Assembly (NCBI GenBank): GCA_964608315.1
Contig: CAZSNF010000008.1
Coordinates: 1 to 64,000 of the forward strand
Length of the DNA: 64,000 bases
From: VXPQ01 sp964608315
GTDB lineage: Bacteria; Bacteroidota; Rhodothermia; Rhodothermales; VXPQ01
Direction of reading: 5' to 3'
The notes beneath the pieces were generated by a model. It worked only from the letters and a program-made list of their open reading frames with translations. It had not been told where the DNA came from and searched no databases. The position numbers and the translations under genes are program-made. Position 1 is the stretch's first letter. Each line of letters begins with the position of its first letter. This document shows, piece after piece, positions 35,465-44,817 of this stretch.

Positions 35465-35908
35465 ATGCCGCACCGCCCCGTTATCCTGTTCGACGGCGAT
35501 TGCAACTTCTGCAACGCGACCGTTCGCTGGATCGTAAAGCGAGACAAGCGCAAGACGCTCCGCTTCGCGCGGCTCCAGTCTCCCGCGGCCCGCCGCATCG
35601 TCGCTTTCGCCGACCCCGAAATCGATTTTGAAGCGCTTCCCGACAGTATGGCTTTCGTGGAGGAAGACGTCGTTTACACATCTTCCTCCGCCGCCCTTCG
35701 CGTCGCCCGATATCTGCGCTTTCCCTGGCCGGTCCTTGTCGTTGCGCTGGCTATCCCGCGATTCCTGCGGGATTCCGTCTATCGTTTTATCGCCCGCAAC
35801 CGCTATCGCTGGTTTGGAGCAAGCGCCGCGTGTCCGACGCCTCCGCCGGATTTTGCTTCCCGCCTCTTCGAAACAGAGGGAGATCTTGATCAAAACCGCT
35901 TCGCTTGA
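35465..35908 (+). CDS. DCC family thiol-disulfide oxidoreductase (DUF393)
   Basis: 147 residues. The N-terminus VILFDGDCNFCNATVRWI carries the DGxCxxC signature with a redox CxxC (CNFC). The middle FARLQSPAARRIV and the hydrophobic RFLRDSVYRFIARNRYRWFG near the C-terminus match the usual DCC pattern. These proteins are thioredoxin-fold oxidoreductases of unclear substrate and are often encoded near HTTM proteins, as here. I chose the Met at 35465 because it starts just before the conserved motif. The longer upstream frame has no family match. Confidence 0.88.
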   Translation: MPHRPVILFDGDCNFCNATVRWIVKRDKRKTLRFARLQSPAARRIVAFADPEIDFEALPDSMAFVEEDVVYTSSSAALRVARYLRFPWPVLVVALAIPRFLRDSVYRFIARNRYRWFGASAACPTPPPDFASRLFETEGDLDQNRFA

Positions 35909-35933
35909 GGATACTCTGACCAGGGCCTGTTAA

Positions 35934-36137
35934 GGATACTCTGATTAAATGTGCAAAGTTCAGAGGCTGCGAGAGGCGCTCTGGCGCAGGACAAAACGGG
36001 TCTTTGGTGCGCCTTTGAGCGAAACATCGGGCCCCGAAATATCCCGCCAGCCCATAGCCTGCGCACCCTTATGTATTCGCTCAAAGGCGCACCAAAGACC
36101 GCTCCCCCTGAGATTTGCGGACTTAATCGGAGTGTCC
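35934..36137. mobile_element. Hairpin-type miniature element (204 bp) with TTAA target duplication
   Basis: Ends GGATACTCTGATTAAAT and CTTAATCGGAGTGTCC; TTAA at 35930-35933 and 36138-36141. Its interior differs from other copies: a perfect 25-bp inverted repeat (35999-36023 and 36076-36100) encloses a 52-base loop. The feoB stop codon lies in the right target duplication. The loop is flipped relative to the copy at 49932. Confidence 0.9.
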
Positions 36138-38528
36138 TTAATGCAGCCCCAGCATCAGCCCGCCCTGATACACAAGGAGCGAACACAAATATCCAAGCCC
36201 GGTCATGTACAGCCACATGACGACCGGCCAGCGCCATGTGTTCGTTTCGCGGCGGGCAATGGCCAGCGTACTCATGCATTGCAGCGCAAACACGAAGAAC
36301 ACCAACAGGCTCACCGCCACCAGCGGCGTAAAAACGGGACGTCCGTCGGGATACCGGTCCGCCTTGAGTTGATCGCGCAAGACGAGACTGGTCTCGTCGG
36401 CATCGCCAACGCTGTAAAGCGTGGCCAGGGTGCTCACAATCACTTCCCGCGCCGCAAACGCCGCGATAATGCCCGCTGTAATCTTCCAGTCGAAGCCAAG
36501 GGGCTGCATGACGGGTTCGAGCGCGCGCCCGAACCGCCCGATGAAACTGTGGCGAATCCGGTAACTGGCTTCGGCGTCGGCCAGCAACGCCGAATCGGCC
36601 TCGTACTCCTGCTCGGCCCGATGCAACGCTTCAGCAATGGCCACCTGTTCGGGACGCTGCATGCGCAAGGCATCCAGAGCCGGTCCATCCTCGGGATCGG
36701 CTGAAAAAAAACGCATCGCCTCCGCTACGAGAGGCCGGGCCAGCACAGCAGCAATGTCGGCGCCTTCCTGCGCAGCGACGCGATCATATGCGCCCTGGCG
36801 CTGCGTTTCAATGGCCGTTCGTCGCTCCAGCAAGTCCGGGCCAGGCGGCGTGTCGGGATAACTGGCCAAAAACCAGAGTACGATGCTGAGCGCAAAGATG
36901 ATCTTCCCGGCGCGATACGCGAACACTTTGGACCGCCCGATCATTCGCCAGAACAAATAGCGCACCTTCGGCCTCCTGTACGGGGGCAATTCCATGGCGA
37001 AAAAAGAAGCCGCCCCCTTGAACACGTATCGTTTCAGAATCCACGCCGCCGCGAACGCCGTCAGGGTCCCGATGAGATACATCGCGAACATCGTCAATCC
37101 CTGGTAGCCGAAGACCCCGAACAGTTTATCCGGCGGAATAAACGCGGCGATGAACAGGGCATACACCGGCAGGCGCGCCGAGCAACTCATCAGCGGAGCC
37201 ACCATGATCGTGATGATCCTGTCACGCTCGTTGTCGAGCGTCCGGGCCGCCATGATGCCGGGAATGGCGCAAGCAAAACTGCTCAAAAGCGGCACCACCG
37301 AACCTCCGCTGAGCCCTGCCCTGCTCATCAGCCGATCCATGATGAATGCGGTGCGAGCCATATAGCCGGTGTCCTCCATCAACCCGATAAAGAAAAACAG
37401 CAACAAAATCTGCGGCAGGAAAATAAGTACGTTGCCTACCCCTGTAATCGCTCCTTCGACCAGCAGGTCCGTCAGAACGCCGGCGGGAAGCGTACTGCGC
37501 GCCAGCGTACCGAGGCCAGCCACGGCGGCCTCGATCAAATCCATAGCTGGAATGGCCCAGGAAAAGACCGCCTGAAAAACAACCGTCAGGACGGCAAGAA
37601 AGATCGGAATCCCGAAAATGCGGTGGGTCAGCACGGCGTCGAATCGGTCCGACCAGGTCCGGCCCGAAGAAACCTTGCGGCGGGACGTCGCCTGCGCGAC
37701 GATGGGACCGAGCCAGGCGTAGCGACCCGTCATTTCCGCCTGCAAATACGGGGCCTTGCGCGCCTCCAGCGCCTCCCGGGCCGCCACCGCCGCGGCATGA
37801 AACGCCGGGGCCCGCATCGCCCAGCGCGCCAGGGCTTGCTCATGGGCAAGGACATGCAATACCTCGCTGAAACGATGCGCCTCCGGCAGATCGGGAGCAT
37901 CCTCGGCAAGCGCGTCGCATAACGGCTCCACTTGCGCGGCCACAACGGGCGCCAACGACCAGCGGCGCGCCGGAGCAGGCGAAGGCGCATCGAACATAGC
38001 GCGGCGCAAGGCGTCGAGGCCTTCCTTCCGAATCGCCGCCATCGGCACGACCGGCAGGCCCAGCGCAGCGGCAAGCGCATCCGCATCGATCGCCAGGTCG
38101 CTCTCCCGCACCGAATCCATCATATTCAGCGCCACAACCACCGGAAGCCCGAGGTCTATCACCTGTGAAACCAGATACAGGTTGCGCTCCAGGTTCGTAG
38201 CGTCCACCACGCAAACCGTCAGGTCGGGCGGCGCTTCGCCCTTGATGCGCCCGGTGAGCATATCGTAGGCGATCTGCTCGTCCAGCGATCGGGGGTTAAG
38301 ACTGTAGGTCCCCGGCAAATCCACGACTTCGACCTGTTCGGCCCCGATAAGCCGCCCGCTCTTGCGTTCGACGGTGACGCCGGGATAATTCGCAACTTTC
38401 TGATGGCGCCCCGTCAGCAGATTGAATACGGTCGTCTTCCCTACGTTGGGATTGCCGATCAGGGCAACCCGACGCAAGGCAGGCGGGGTATTCGTCAACG
38501 AGGACCCGGACTCATGCGCGCTCGACAC
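36138..38528 (-). CDS. feoB: Ferrous iron transporter FeoB
   Basis: 796 residues. FeoB imports Fe(II) across the inner membrane with an N-terminal GTPase. G motifs: ALIGNPNVGKTTVFNLL (G1), DLPGTYSLNPRSLDE (G3), and LNMMDSVRESDLAID (G4). The membrane part contains the FeoB gating motifs FACAIPGIMAARTL and MSCSARLPVYALFIAAF. The gene overlaps feoA by 17 bp at its 5' end. Its TAA stop is made from the target-site duplication of the adjacent miniature element, so the last residues may be slightly altered. Confidence 0.96.
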   Translation of the reverse strand: MSSAHESGSSLTNTPPALRRVALIGNPNVGKTTVFNLLTGRHQKVANYPGVTVERKSGRLIGAEQVEVVDLPGTYSLNPRSLDEQIAYDMLTGRIKGEAPPDLTVCVVDATNLERNLYLVSQVIDLGLPVVVALNMMDSVRESDLAIDADALAAALGLPVVPMAAIRKEGLDALRRAMFDAPSPAPARRWSLAPVVAAQVEPLCDALAEDAPDLPEAHRFSEVLHVLAHEQALARWAMRAPAFHAAAVAAREALEARKAPYLQAEMTGRYAWLGPIVAQATSRRKVSSGRTWSDRFDAVLTHRIFGIPIFLAVLTVVFQAVFSWAIPAMDLIEAAVAGLGTLARSTLPAGVLTDLLVEGAITGVGNVLIFLPQILLLFFFIGLMEDTGYMARTAFIMDRLMSRAGLSGGSVVPLLSSFACAIPGIMAARTLDNERDRIITIMVAPLMSCSARLPVYALFIAAFIPPDKLFGVFGYQGLTMFAMYLIGTLTAFAAAWILKRYVFKGAASFFAMELPPYRRPKVRYLFWRMIGRSKVFAYRAGKIIFALSIVLWFLASYPDTPPGPDLLERRTAIETQRQGAYDRVAAQEGADIAAVLARPLVAEAMRFFSADPEDGPALDALRMQRPEQVAIAEALHRAEQEYEADSALLADAEASYRIRHSFIGRFGRALEPVMQPLGFDWKITAGIIAAFAAREVIVSTLATLYSVGDADETSLVLRDQLKADRYPDGRPVFTPLVAVSLLVFFVFALQCMSTLAIARRETNTWRWPVVMWLYMTGLGYLCSLLVYQGGLMLGLH

Positions 38529-38733
38529 GGATCATCGCGGCTTCGTGCTTGCGAATCGAGAGGTGATATCCGCGCACTTTCAAATCAATGGGGTCGCCCA
38601 GAGGAGCATATCGCACCACCTCGACGGGCGTACCGGACAACAGGCCCATCTCCAGCAAACGACCGGGCGGAGCAGGGCCTGCAAAGCCGGTAACGATCCC
38701 GCACTCGCCGGGTTCGAGTTCTTTCAGCGTCAT
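38512..38733 (-). CDS. feoA: FeoA-domain protein (second copy)
   Basis: 73 residues from the Met at 38733, which overlaps the stop of the preceding feoA (ATGA). FeoA is an SH3-like cytoplasmic protein that supports FeoB. Visible pattern: LKELEPGECGIVTGF, LLEMGLLSGTPVEVVRYAP, then DLKVRGYHLSIRKHEA. Lies directly upstream of feoB with overlap. Confidence 0.9.
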   Translation of the reverse strand: MTLKELEPGECGIVTGFAGPAPPGRLLEMGLLSGTPVEVVRYAPLGDPIDLKVRGYHLSIRKHEAAMIRVERA

Positions 38734-38957
38734 AACGCGATAGCCGGACTGCCGAAAATGCACATGGCCAGTTCGCGCCGAAGGCCGATGCGACTATCGG
38801 AAACGCGAACGATCAGTTTGTCGGAGTTTTGCAGGATAGCCACCTGCGTACCTTCGCGCAGGCCAAGTTCGCGCATACGCTGCGCCGTGGCCGGTTCAAG
38901 GCCCAAAAAGGCCAGCTTGACGTCAATGCCGTGGCCAAAACTGGTGAGGGGCGCCAT
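38730..38957 (-). CDS. feoA: FeoA-domain protein (first copy)
   Basis: 75 residues from the Met at 38957. It shows the FeoA core: LGLEPATAQRMRELGLREGT and LIVRVSDSRIGLRRELAM. It is the first gene of a feoA-feoA-feoB operon with overlapping ends. Two separate FeoA proteins are seen in several Bacteroidota-type Feo systems. A longer start upstream (39035) would add non-conserved residues. Confidence 0.9.
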   Translation of the reverse strand: MAPLTSFGHGIDVKLAFLGLEPATAQRMRELGLREGTQVAILQNSDKLIVRVSDSRIGLRRELAMCIFGSPAIAL

Positions 38958-39259
38958 AATTGCCTTTCCGTGAAGATACAGAACCTCTTGAGAACGCCGC
39001 CAATTTAGACTTAATACAAATAAATAGTGCAACAATTCTTTTTTTCATAAAATTTTCATTATTCATTGTGACAAGCGCCTTCGCCAAACGGGCTCCTGGC
39101 CCGGAAAACTCCAGAAACAGCAAACGCCGCAAAACCGCCGCGCCAACGCGACTTTAAAAAATAAGGAACAAAAATTGACGGATTAAATTTTTAAGGATAC
39201 GGAATCAGGGCGCCGCGCAGGAGCAACGGAGGCCTGGCTGCGAGGAGCGCGCTGGCTGA
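38958..39259. promoter_or_regulatory. Feo promoter region with a possible iron-regulator palindrome
   Basis: About 300 bp. Near 39003-39024 the imperfect palindrome ATTTAGACTTAATACAAAT lies in an AT-rich stretch upstream of feoA and could be bound by a DtxR- or Fur-type regulator; this is a weak visual match only. Near 39187 a TTAAGGATACGGAATCAG relic of the miniature element end occurs. No gene is seen. Confidence 0.3.
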
Positions 39260-41902
39260 TCAATTCAGGAAATTGTAATTCAGTTTGATCAGAAACGCAT
39301 TCTCCGGGAAAGCCTTGAAGGTGTCGCCGAATTGACCGCCTGTCGAGCGGGCGTACGGGGAAGCCGCGTCAGGAGCAAGCGGATTCAGCGTGTCTTCCGC
39401 ATTCCGCCCATGCGTCCAGACGACGAACAGTGCAGAGCCGGGGCGGTATTCCCAGCGCAGCACAAGGTTGGAGTGCAAACTGCTGAACGTAAATTCGTCC
39501 CGCTTGGGATACGCGTCGAAATCAAGCAGCGTGTCCCTGTCCCGATGCAGCTGGAAATGGTCGTAGCGGCCCCGCGCAGCGAAAATCTGGCTGTAAAGTT
39601 GCACAGATAACCTGGGCGTCAGGGTAAACGTACCGCGCAGGGTAATGTCCGTCGAGCGCGTATCCCGCGCGCCGAACATGGACACGTAATACTGGTCCGG
39701 CGCAGTCGGCTCGACGCCGGAAAGCAAAGCCTCCAGCGTACCCTTGTCGTCAAACGCCCTGAAGTCCGCCGCGTCCAGATCGTCCGGATGAGCCGCGTCC
39801 TCCCCAATGCGCCAGCCGGACCCGGCGCGCCAAAAGGTTTCGTTTGCGGACCAGGCCAGCACGTCGCGCTCCCATGCGCCCTCTATTTCGCTCGACAGCG
39901 ACAACCGGTTGCTTACATTCCATTGCCCTTCCAGGCTCAGTTCGGTTTCGCTGCCCCCGTTGCCGTAAAACGTAACGTCTACGCCCGGCCCGATTCGCCA
40001 GTCGCGCCGTTCGTCGGTTTCGACCTGCGCCTGCGCGGTGAAGCTGCCCGGCGGAGACCAGGGCAACTGACCCCGCGTTTCGTACAAATCGTACCCGCCG
40101 AACGGATTTTCGGATTCGAAACCCAATCTAATGGCCTGGAAACCGCGGAAAGTCCAGCGGGACCCGAGGTCGAATCGCTGTCCGAGGTCCAGTCCTTCCC
40201 GGTAGGAAAATTCCTGCACGAAGAAAAGCCGCGCGCCGCCCCGCAAAAAAGGACCAAAAGGTCTTCCGCCTCGCACACTGTACGTTCCCGACGACAGAAA
40301 CGCAATGAAATTGTTCTGACGCAGCTGGCCCGTATCGTTCGGGTTAAAGCCATCGCTGAATACGTCCAGCCCGGCGAATCCGTTCAGGGCGCCTTGCCGT
40401 TTGCGGAGCCATAGTTTGCTGGCGAACCCGGTCTCTCCCGCAATATCCGCCTCCACCTCGTTTCTGTTCGCTACTGCAAGAAATCCCTCGACCCCGTATC
40501 GGTTCTGAAGAAACCGCAGGTCCCAATCCATGCCCGCCGTCAGGCTGCGCAAGCGAAGTCCGTCCTCCCCGGCGTCAACCCCCTCGAACAGGGTTGCAAT
40601 GCCGCCCGCAGACGACCAGGACCCGATTTGCTGGGTAACTCGTCCGACGCCATACCCTCGCGAAGGACTGAAATCGGATCCCGTGGCGGCGCCCAACACG
40701 CCAAAGGAAAGCCCCGATCCGGTGCGCCCGGAAAGCTTCGCGGCGCCGATAATGGGGGCGTCCGCCCCAATGCGGCGCGTGTACAAGAGCCGTCCGGGAC
40801 CCACGGAAAAATCGTAGATATTGATGCCCTCTACGAAGAAGGGTCGGCGTTCCTGAAAAAAGGTTTCGAACGCCGTCAGGTTCAACACCGCCGGATCTGC
40901 CTCGACCTGGCCGAAATCCGGATTGATCGTCCCATCCAGCGTAACGTTCGTGCCAAGACCGATCTTCAGGTCCCCGCCCACATCGAAGGTGCGGCTGCTT
41001 GCCCGTTTTCCGGCGACTTCCTCTCTTTCGAGGGTGTTCACCCCGGTGACGGTATACGGTATGATTTGCACATTGCGGCGAGGCTTCACATTCCGAATGC
41101 CTTCGAGGCGGCCGAACTGGGCCACCAGGTTGGTGCGTTGTATGCGAGGCACATGAGGCCACTCCGATTGTTCGCCGAGCCGGGGGATCCTGCGCGTAAA
41201 GTGAATGCCCCATGTCTGCGCGGGCGCTTCCGAAAAACGCAACATGCTGTACGGAATGCGCATCTCCGCGGACCACCCCGCTTGCGTAGCGCGCACGTCC
41301 GAATACCATACGGCGTCCCAGGAAGGATCCATGCCCCGGGGCGCATTGCTGTTGCCTCCGCCTCCGCCGCCTCCCGGCCCGCCGCCTCCGCCCCCGGTAG
41401 TCCCGCCCCCCGTCTGGAGCGCATCGAACTGCACTCCAGCGGCGTTCACGCCAAAGACATAGGCGGTGCGCCGGTCGAAATAAGCATCCACGGCCACCAG
41501 AAACCAGTCCGCCCGATTGAAATCGTCCCGCCGCCCGAGCGCCTTTTCTATCGCGCCCGGCTCCTCGTCATGGAGCAACGCCCCGACGTAGAGATAATTC
41601 GCGCCGTACAAAACGCGCACTTCCGTTTCCTGGGACGCCGGCGCGCCGTCCACCGGTTCGTATTGCCTGAAACCGGATATCGGCGCCGCCCTCTGCCAAA
41701 CGGCTTCGTCCAGCAACCCGTCGAGCGCAATCTCTTCTTCGACGAACAGGGCCTGCATCACGCCCTCGTTATCCAGCTCTATCGGAGAGGACGGCGCACT
41801 CGTCTGGGCCGTGCCCCGGAGGGCAGGCGGCAGGATGCATACGGCGAACACCGCCGCAACGAATGCCGAAACACGCGGAAAAATCAGTACATCGCGTTGC
41901 AT
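39260..41902 (-). CDS. DUF5916-type outer-membrane protein with CBM9-like domain
   Basis: About 880 residues. A signal peptide precedes a carbohydrate-binding-like N-terminal domain (EIALDGLLDEAVWQRAAPIS ... VRVLYGANYLYVGALLHDEE), a typical CBM9-like fold. A poly-Gly stretch (near residue 180) separates it from a long beta-barrel region with repeated aromatic strands, ending in LIKLNYNFLN. Proteins of this kind are common in Bacteroidota-type genomes and are thought to act at the outer membrane on sugars or polymers; no substrate is known. A divergent relative is encoded at 42391, suggesting an old duplication. Confidence 0.82.
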   Translation of the reverse strand: MQRDVLIFPRVSAFVAAVFAVCILPPALRGTAQTSAPSSPIELDNEGVMQALFVEEEIALDGLLDEAVWQRAAPISGFRQYEPVDGAPASQETEVRVLYGANYLYVGALLHDEEPGAIEKALGRRDDFNRADWFLVAVDAYFDRRTAYVFGVNAAGVQFDALQTGGGTTGGGGGGPGGGGGGGNSNAPRGMDPSWDAVWYSDVRATQAGWSAEMRIPYSMLRFSEAPAQTWGIHFTRRIPRLGEQSEWPHVPRIQRTNLVAQFGRLEGIRNVKPRRNVQIIPYTVTGVNTLEREEVAGKRASSRTFDVGGDLKIGLGTNVTLDGTINPDFGQVEADPAVLNLTAFETFFQERRPFFVEGINIYDFSVGPGRLLYTRRIGADAPIIGAAKLSGRTGSGLSFGVLGAATGSDFSPSRGYGVGRVTQQIGSWSSAGGIATLFEGVDAGEDGLRLRSLTAGMDWDLRFLQNRYGVEGFLAVANRNEVEADIAGETGFASKLWLRKRQGALNGFAGLDVFSDGFNPNDTGQLRQNNFIAFLSSGTYSVRGGRPFGPFLRGGARLFFVQEFSYREGLDLGQRFDLGSRWTFRGFQAIRLGFESENPFGGYDLYETRGQLPWSPPGSFTAQAQVETDERRDWRIGPGVDVTFYGNGGSETELSLEGQWNVSNRLSLSSEIEGAWERDVLAWSANETFWRAGSGWRIGEDAAHPDDLDAADFRAFDDKGTLEALLSGVEPTAPDQYYVSMFGARDTRSTDITLRGTFTLTPRLSVQLYSQIFAARGRYDHFQLHRDRDTLLDFDAYPKRDEFTFSSLHSNLVLRWEYRPGSALFVVWTHGRNAEDTLNPLAPDAASPYARSTGGQFGDTFKAFPENAFLIKLNYNFLN

Positions 41903-42075
41903 GGAGACCACAGTTTGAACGAAAAATTATCTGAATATACCCGTTCGATGCGCAACCTCCCTGGAAAAATCTAAGGCAAACGCAAAATACGCAAGAGTTA
42001 GACCCGGAACACCTGTTCCGCATTCCATGAGTGACATAAGATACATATCCAGCTGCGTTTACGTTATATCTTACA

Positions 42076-42328
42076 GGAACCTCTGATTAATTCTGCAAAG
42101 TTCAGAGGCTGCGAGGGACGCGCTGGCAAGGAATGACGAAGCAATGCGGCAGGCCCCGCATAATGAGGAATGACGCGGCCAGCGCGTTCCTCTCGGTCTC
42201 CCGAAGGGCGCTTCGCGTCCGCCACGCCCGAATCCGTAGCGTTTACCGCTGATTGCAACGACATCATCACAATGTCCTGTACGCACGAACGCGAAGCGCT
42301 GATCGAAGTAGAATTAATCAGAGGTTCC
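42076..42328. mobile_element. Miniature inverted-repeat element (253 bp)
   Basis: Ends GGAACCTCTGATTAATTCTGC and AGAATTAATCAGAGGTTCC. Flanks TACA and TATA differ by one base, so the 4-bp target duplication is imperfect. It is oriented opposite to the 33425 copy and lies between two divergent DUF5916 genes. The rest of 41903-42390 shows no gene. Confidence 0.88.
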
Positions 42329-42390
42329 TATATTGTATTTTTCTGGTTTGCATCTGAATCTCCCTGTCTCTCCGATCCTTTCCGGCTACC

Positions 42391-44727
42391 ATGCACTTCA
42401 GGATGCGCTATGCAAGCCGTGCAGCGCTTGCGCCCCTCTTCTTTTTTCTGGCCTTGTCCCTTGCGCCTCCCGCCGCGGCGCAGCAAACGGGACAGGCCAG
42501 GCAACCCGGCGCCTACGTCGCCGACGCCGCCGGGCCGGTTGCGACTTCCGCCCTGCGCGCGGTGAAAAGCGACAGCGACGCCCTGCCCGCCCTCGACGGC
42601 GACATACTGGGCGACCCCGCCTGGACGGCCATCGATCCGGCGACCGGATTCGTCCAGGTCACCCCGAACGAGGGCGAACCTGCTTCCGAAAAAACCGAGG
42701 TCCGCATCCAGTACACCGCGCAAACCCTGTACGTAGGGGTCGTATGCCACGACAGCGAACCGGCGCAAATCATCGTATCGGACAGCCGCCGGGATGCGGA
42801 CCCCCGGGAGGCCGACAGTTTCAGTCTGATTCTGGACACGTACCGGGACCGGCAAAACGGATTCATTTTCGGGACGAACGCCGCTGGCGTGGAATACGAT
42901 GCGCAGGTAACGAACGAGGGCCAGAACAGCGGCCGGTTCTCGCAGGGACCGCGCAACCAGAGCGGCTCGGGCGGCGGACTGAACGTCAACTGGGACGGCG
43001 CCTGGACCGTCCACACGGAAACGGGCGCGTACGGATGGAGCGCCGAGTTCGCCATTCCCTTGCGCACATTGCGTTTCGCAACGGGCGAAAACCAGTCGTG
43101 GGGCGTCAACTTCGAGCGGCGCATCCGGCGGCGGAACGAAACCGCCTACTGGGCTCCCCTTCCCCGGCAATACACCCTCACGCGGGTTTCGCTGGCCGGA
43201 ACGCTGGAGGGACTGGATATCCAGGCGCCGCGCAACCTGCAAGTCATGCCGTACGCACTGGGGCAGGGCGCGCGCACAACCATGTCCACGCCAGTGCAAA
43301 CCACCTCGAAAGCCACAAGCCCCGAAGGGGATTTGGGCGTTGACCTGAAGTACAGTTTGACCCCCAGCATGACGCTCGACGTAACGTACAACACCGATTT
43401 CGCGCAAGTCGAGGTAGACGAACAGCAAATCAATCTGGACCGCTTCAATCTCTTCTTTCCCGAAAAACGTCCCTTCTTCCTTGAAAACGCCGGGGTGTTT
43501 TCGGTGGGCGCGCCAGGGCAGGTCGATCTGTTCTTCAGCCGGCGCATCGGGATTGGCGCAAACGGCGTGGCTGTGCCTATTCTCGGAGGCGCGCGCGTTT
43601 CGGGTTCGGCGGGCGATTACCGGATCGGGGCGCTCAACATGCAAACCCGGCAACTGGGCGGAGAGGATATTCCCGGCAATAATTTCAGCGTGGCGCGGGT
43701 CAAACGCGAGTTCCCGAACCGCACCTTTGCGGGCGTACTGTTCACGAACCGGCAGGGTGTCGGCGATCTCGCGGAAGCAGACCGTTACAACCGCGTATTC
43801 GCCCTGGACGGCCAGCTGGGCGTCGGACAGTACGGCTTTATATCGGGCTTCGGGGCGTTGTCGGCGACGCCGGGCATGTCGGGAAATAATTATGCGTACC
43901 AGGCGACCGCCAACTACAATTCCGAGGCCTGGCTGCTGAACGCAGGGTATGCCGAGGTAGCCGACAACTTCAATCCGGAACTCGGTTTTATGCAGCGGAC
44001 GTCCGCCTACCGGTATTTCAACGGTCTTGTTTTTTACCGCTACCGCCCCGATTTCCTCCGGTTTCACGAACTGCGTCCCCATGTCAGCTACTACGGGTAC
44101 CGGGGGCTGGACGGATTGTACGAAACAGGCTTTCTCCACATCGACAACCATTGGGAATGGGAAAACGGCTGGGAAATTCACACAGGCATAAACTTCACCA
44201 CTGAAGGCGTCCGGAACGCTTTTGAAATCAGCAAGGGCGTACGGGTGCCCGAAGGGTCGTACCATCACCGGGAAGCCATGATCGTCGGCATTACGGACGA
44301 GAGCCTGCCGCTCAGTCTGAGCACCCGGGTTATTGCAGGCGGATTTTTCGGGGGAGATCGGGTTACGATCCTGTCCACCATCCGGGGGCGGGTCGGCGAG
44401 GCGTTCAACACAGAAATCGGCCTGACGCAAAACTGGGTAAACCTGCCCGGCGGCGATTTTACGGCGAATCTGGTGCGGACACGACTCTCCTATTCCTTCA
44501 CGCCGAGAATGTACCTGCAAACGTTGCTTCAGTACAACAGTTCAGCTGAACTCTGGTCGATGAACCTGCGCTTCGGATGGCTGCAATCGGCGGGCACGGG
44601 GCTGTTCATTGTCTTCAACCATACGTCCGACTATGACCTGGACCGGGGATTCGGCGCCTTCGAACCAGAGTTCACAGACCAGGTATTCATTATCAAGTAC
44701 TCGCGGCTCCTGAACGTGCTGCGGTAG
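42391..44727 (+). CDS. DUF5916-type outer-membrane protein with CBM9-like domain (second)
   Basis: 778 residues. Signal peptide (AALAPLFFFLALSLAPPAAAQ), then a CBM9-like domain (LPALDGDILGDPAWTAIDPA ... IQYTAQTLYVGVVCHDSEPA), then DUF5916-like stretches such as GWSAEFAIPLRTLRF, SMTLDVTYNTDFAQVEVDEQ and FFPEKRPFFLENAGVF. The barrel part ends in FIIKYSRLLNVLR. Same architecture as the 39260 gene but clearly diverged. The start shown is the first Met before the signal peptide. Confidence 0.85.
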   Translation: MHFRMRYASRAALAPLFFFLALSLAPPAAAQQTGQARQPGAYVADAAGPVATSALRAVKSDSDALPALDGDILGDPAWTAIDPATGFVQVTPNEGEPASEKTEVRIQYTAQTLYVGVVCHDSEPAQIIVSDSRRDADPREADSFSLILDTYRDRQNGFIFGTNAAGVEYDAQVTNEGQNSGRFSQGPRNQSGSGGGLNVNWDGAWTVHTETGAYGWSAEFAIPLRTLRFATGENQSWGVNFERRIRRRNETAYWAPLPRQYTLTRVSLAGTLEGLDIQAPRNLQVMPYALGQGARTTMSTPVQTTSKATSPEGDLGVDLKYSLTPSMTLDVTYNTDFAQVEVDEQQINLDRFNLFFPEKRPFFLENAGVFSVGAPGQVDLFFSRRIGIGANGVAVPILGGARVSGSAGDYRIGALNMQTRQLGGEDIPGNNFSVARVKREFPNRTFAGVLFTNRQGVGDLAEADRYNRVFALDGQLGVGQYGFISGFGALSATPGMSGNNYAYQATANYNSEAWLLNAGYAEVADNFNPELGFMQRTSAYRYFNGLVFYRYRPDFLRFHELRPHVSYYGYRGLDGLYETGFLHIDNHWEWENGWEIHTGINFTTEGVRNAFEISKGVRVPEGSYHHREAMIVGITDESLPLSLSTRVIAGGFFGGDRVTILSTIRGRVGEAFNTEIGLTQNWVNLPGGDFTANLVRTRLSYSFTPRMYLQTLLQYNSSAELWSMNLRFGWLQSAGTGLFIVFNHTSDYDLDRGFGAFEPEFTDQVFIIKYSRLLNVLR

Positions 44728-44756
44728 GTAAATCCACGCAAATCCGGGCAACAAAA

Positions 44757-44793
44757 AAAGCCGGGGGCTTTCCCCTGGAACGCCCCCGGCCTG
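44757..44793 (-). terminator. Rho-independent terminator of the susC-susD operon
   Basis: Minus strand: GCCGGGGGC, a ~13-base loop, GCCCCCGGC, followed by TTTTTTTGTTG. The stem (44760-44768 with 44782-44790) is GC-perfect and the T-run follows on the minus strand, 28 bp past the susD stop. Confidence 0.88.
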
Positions 44794-44817
44794 TTTAACG
44801 GTGGAACTAACGAAACG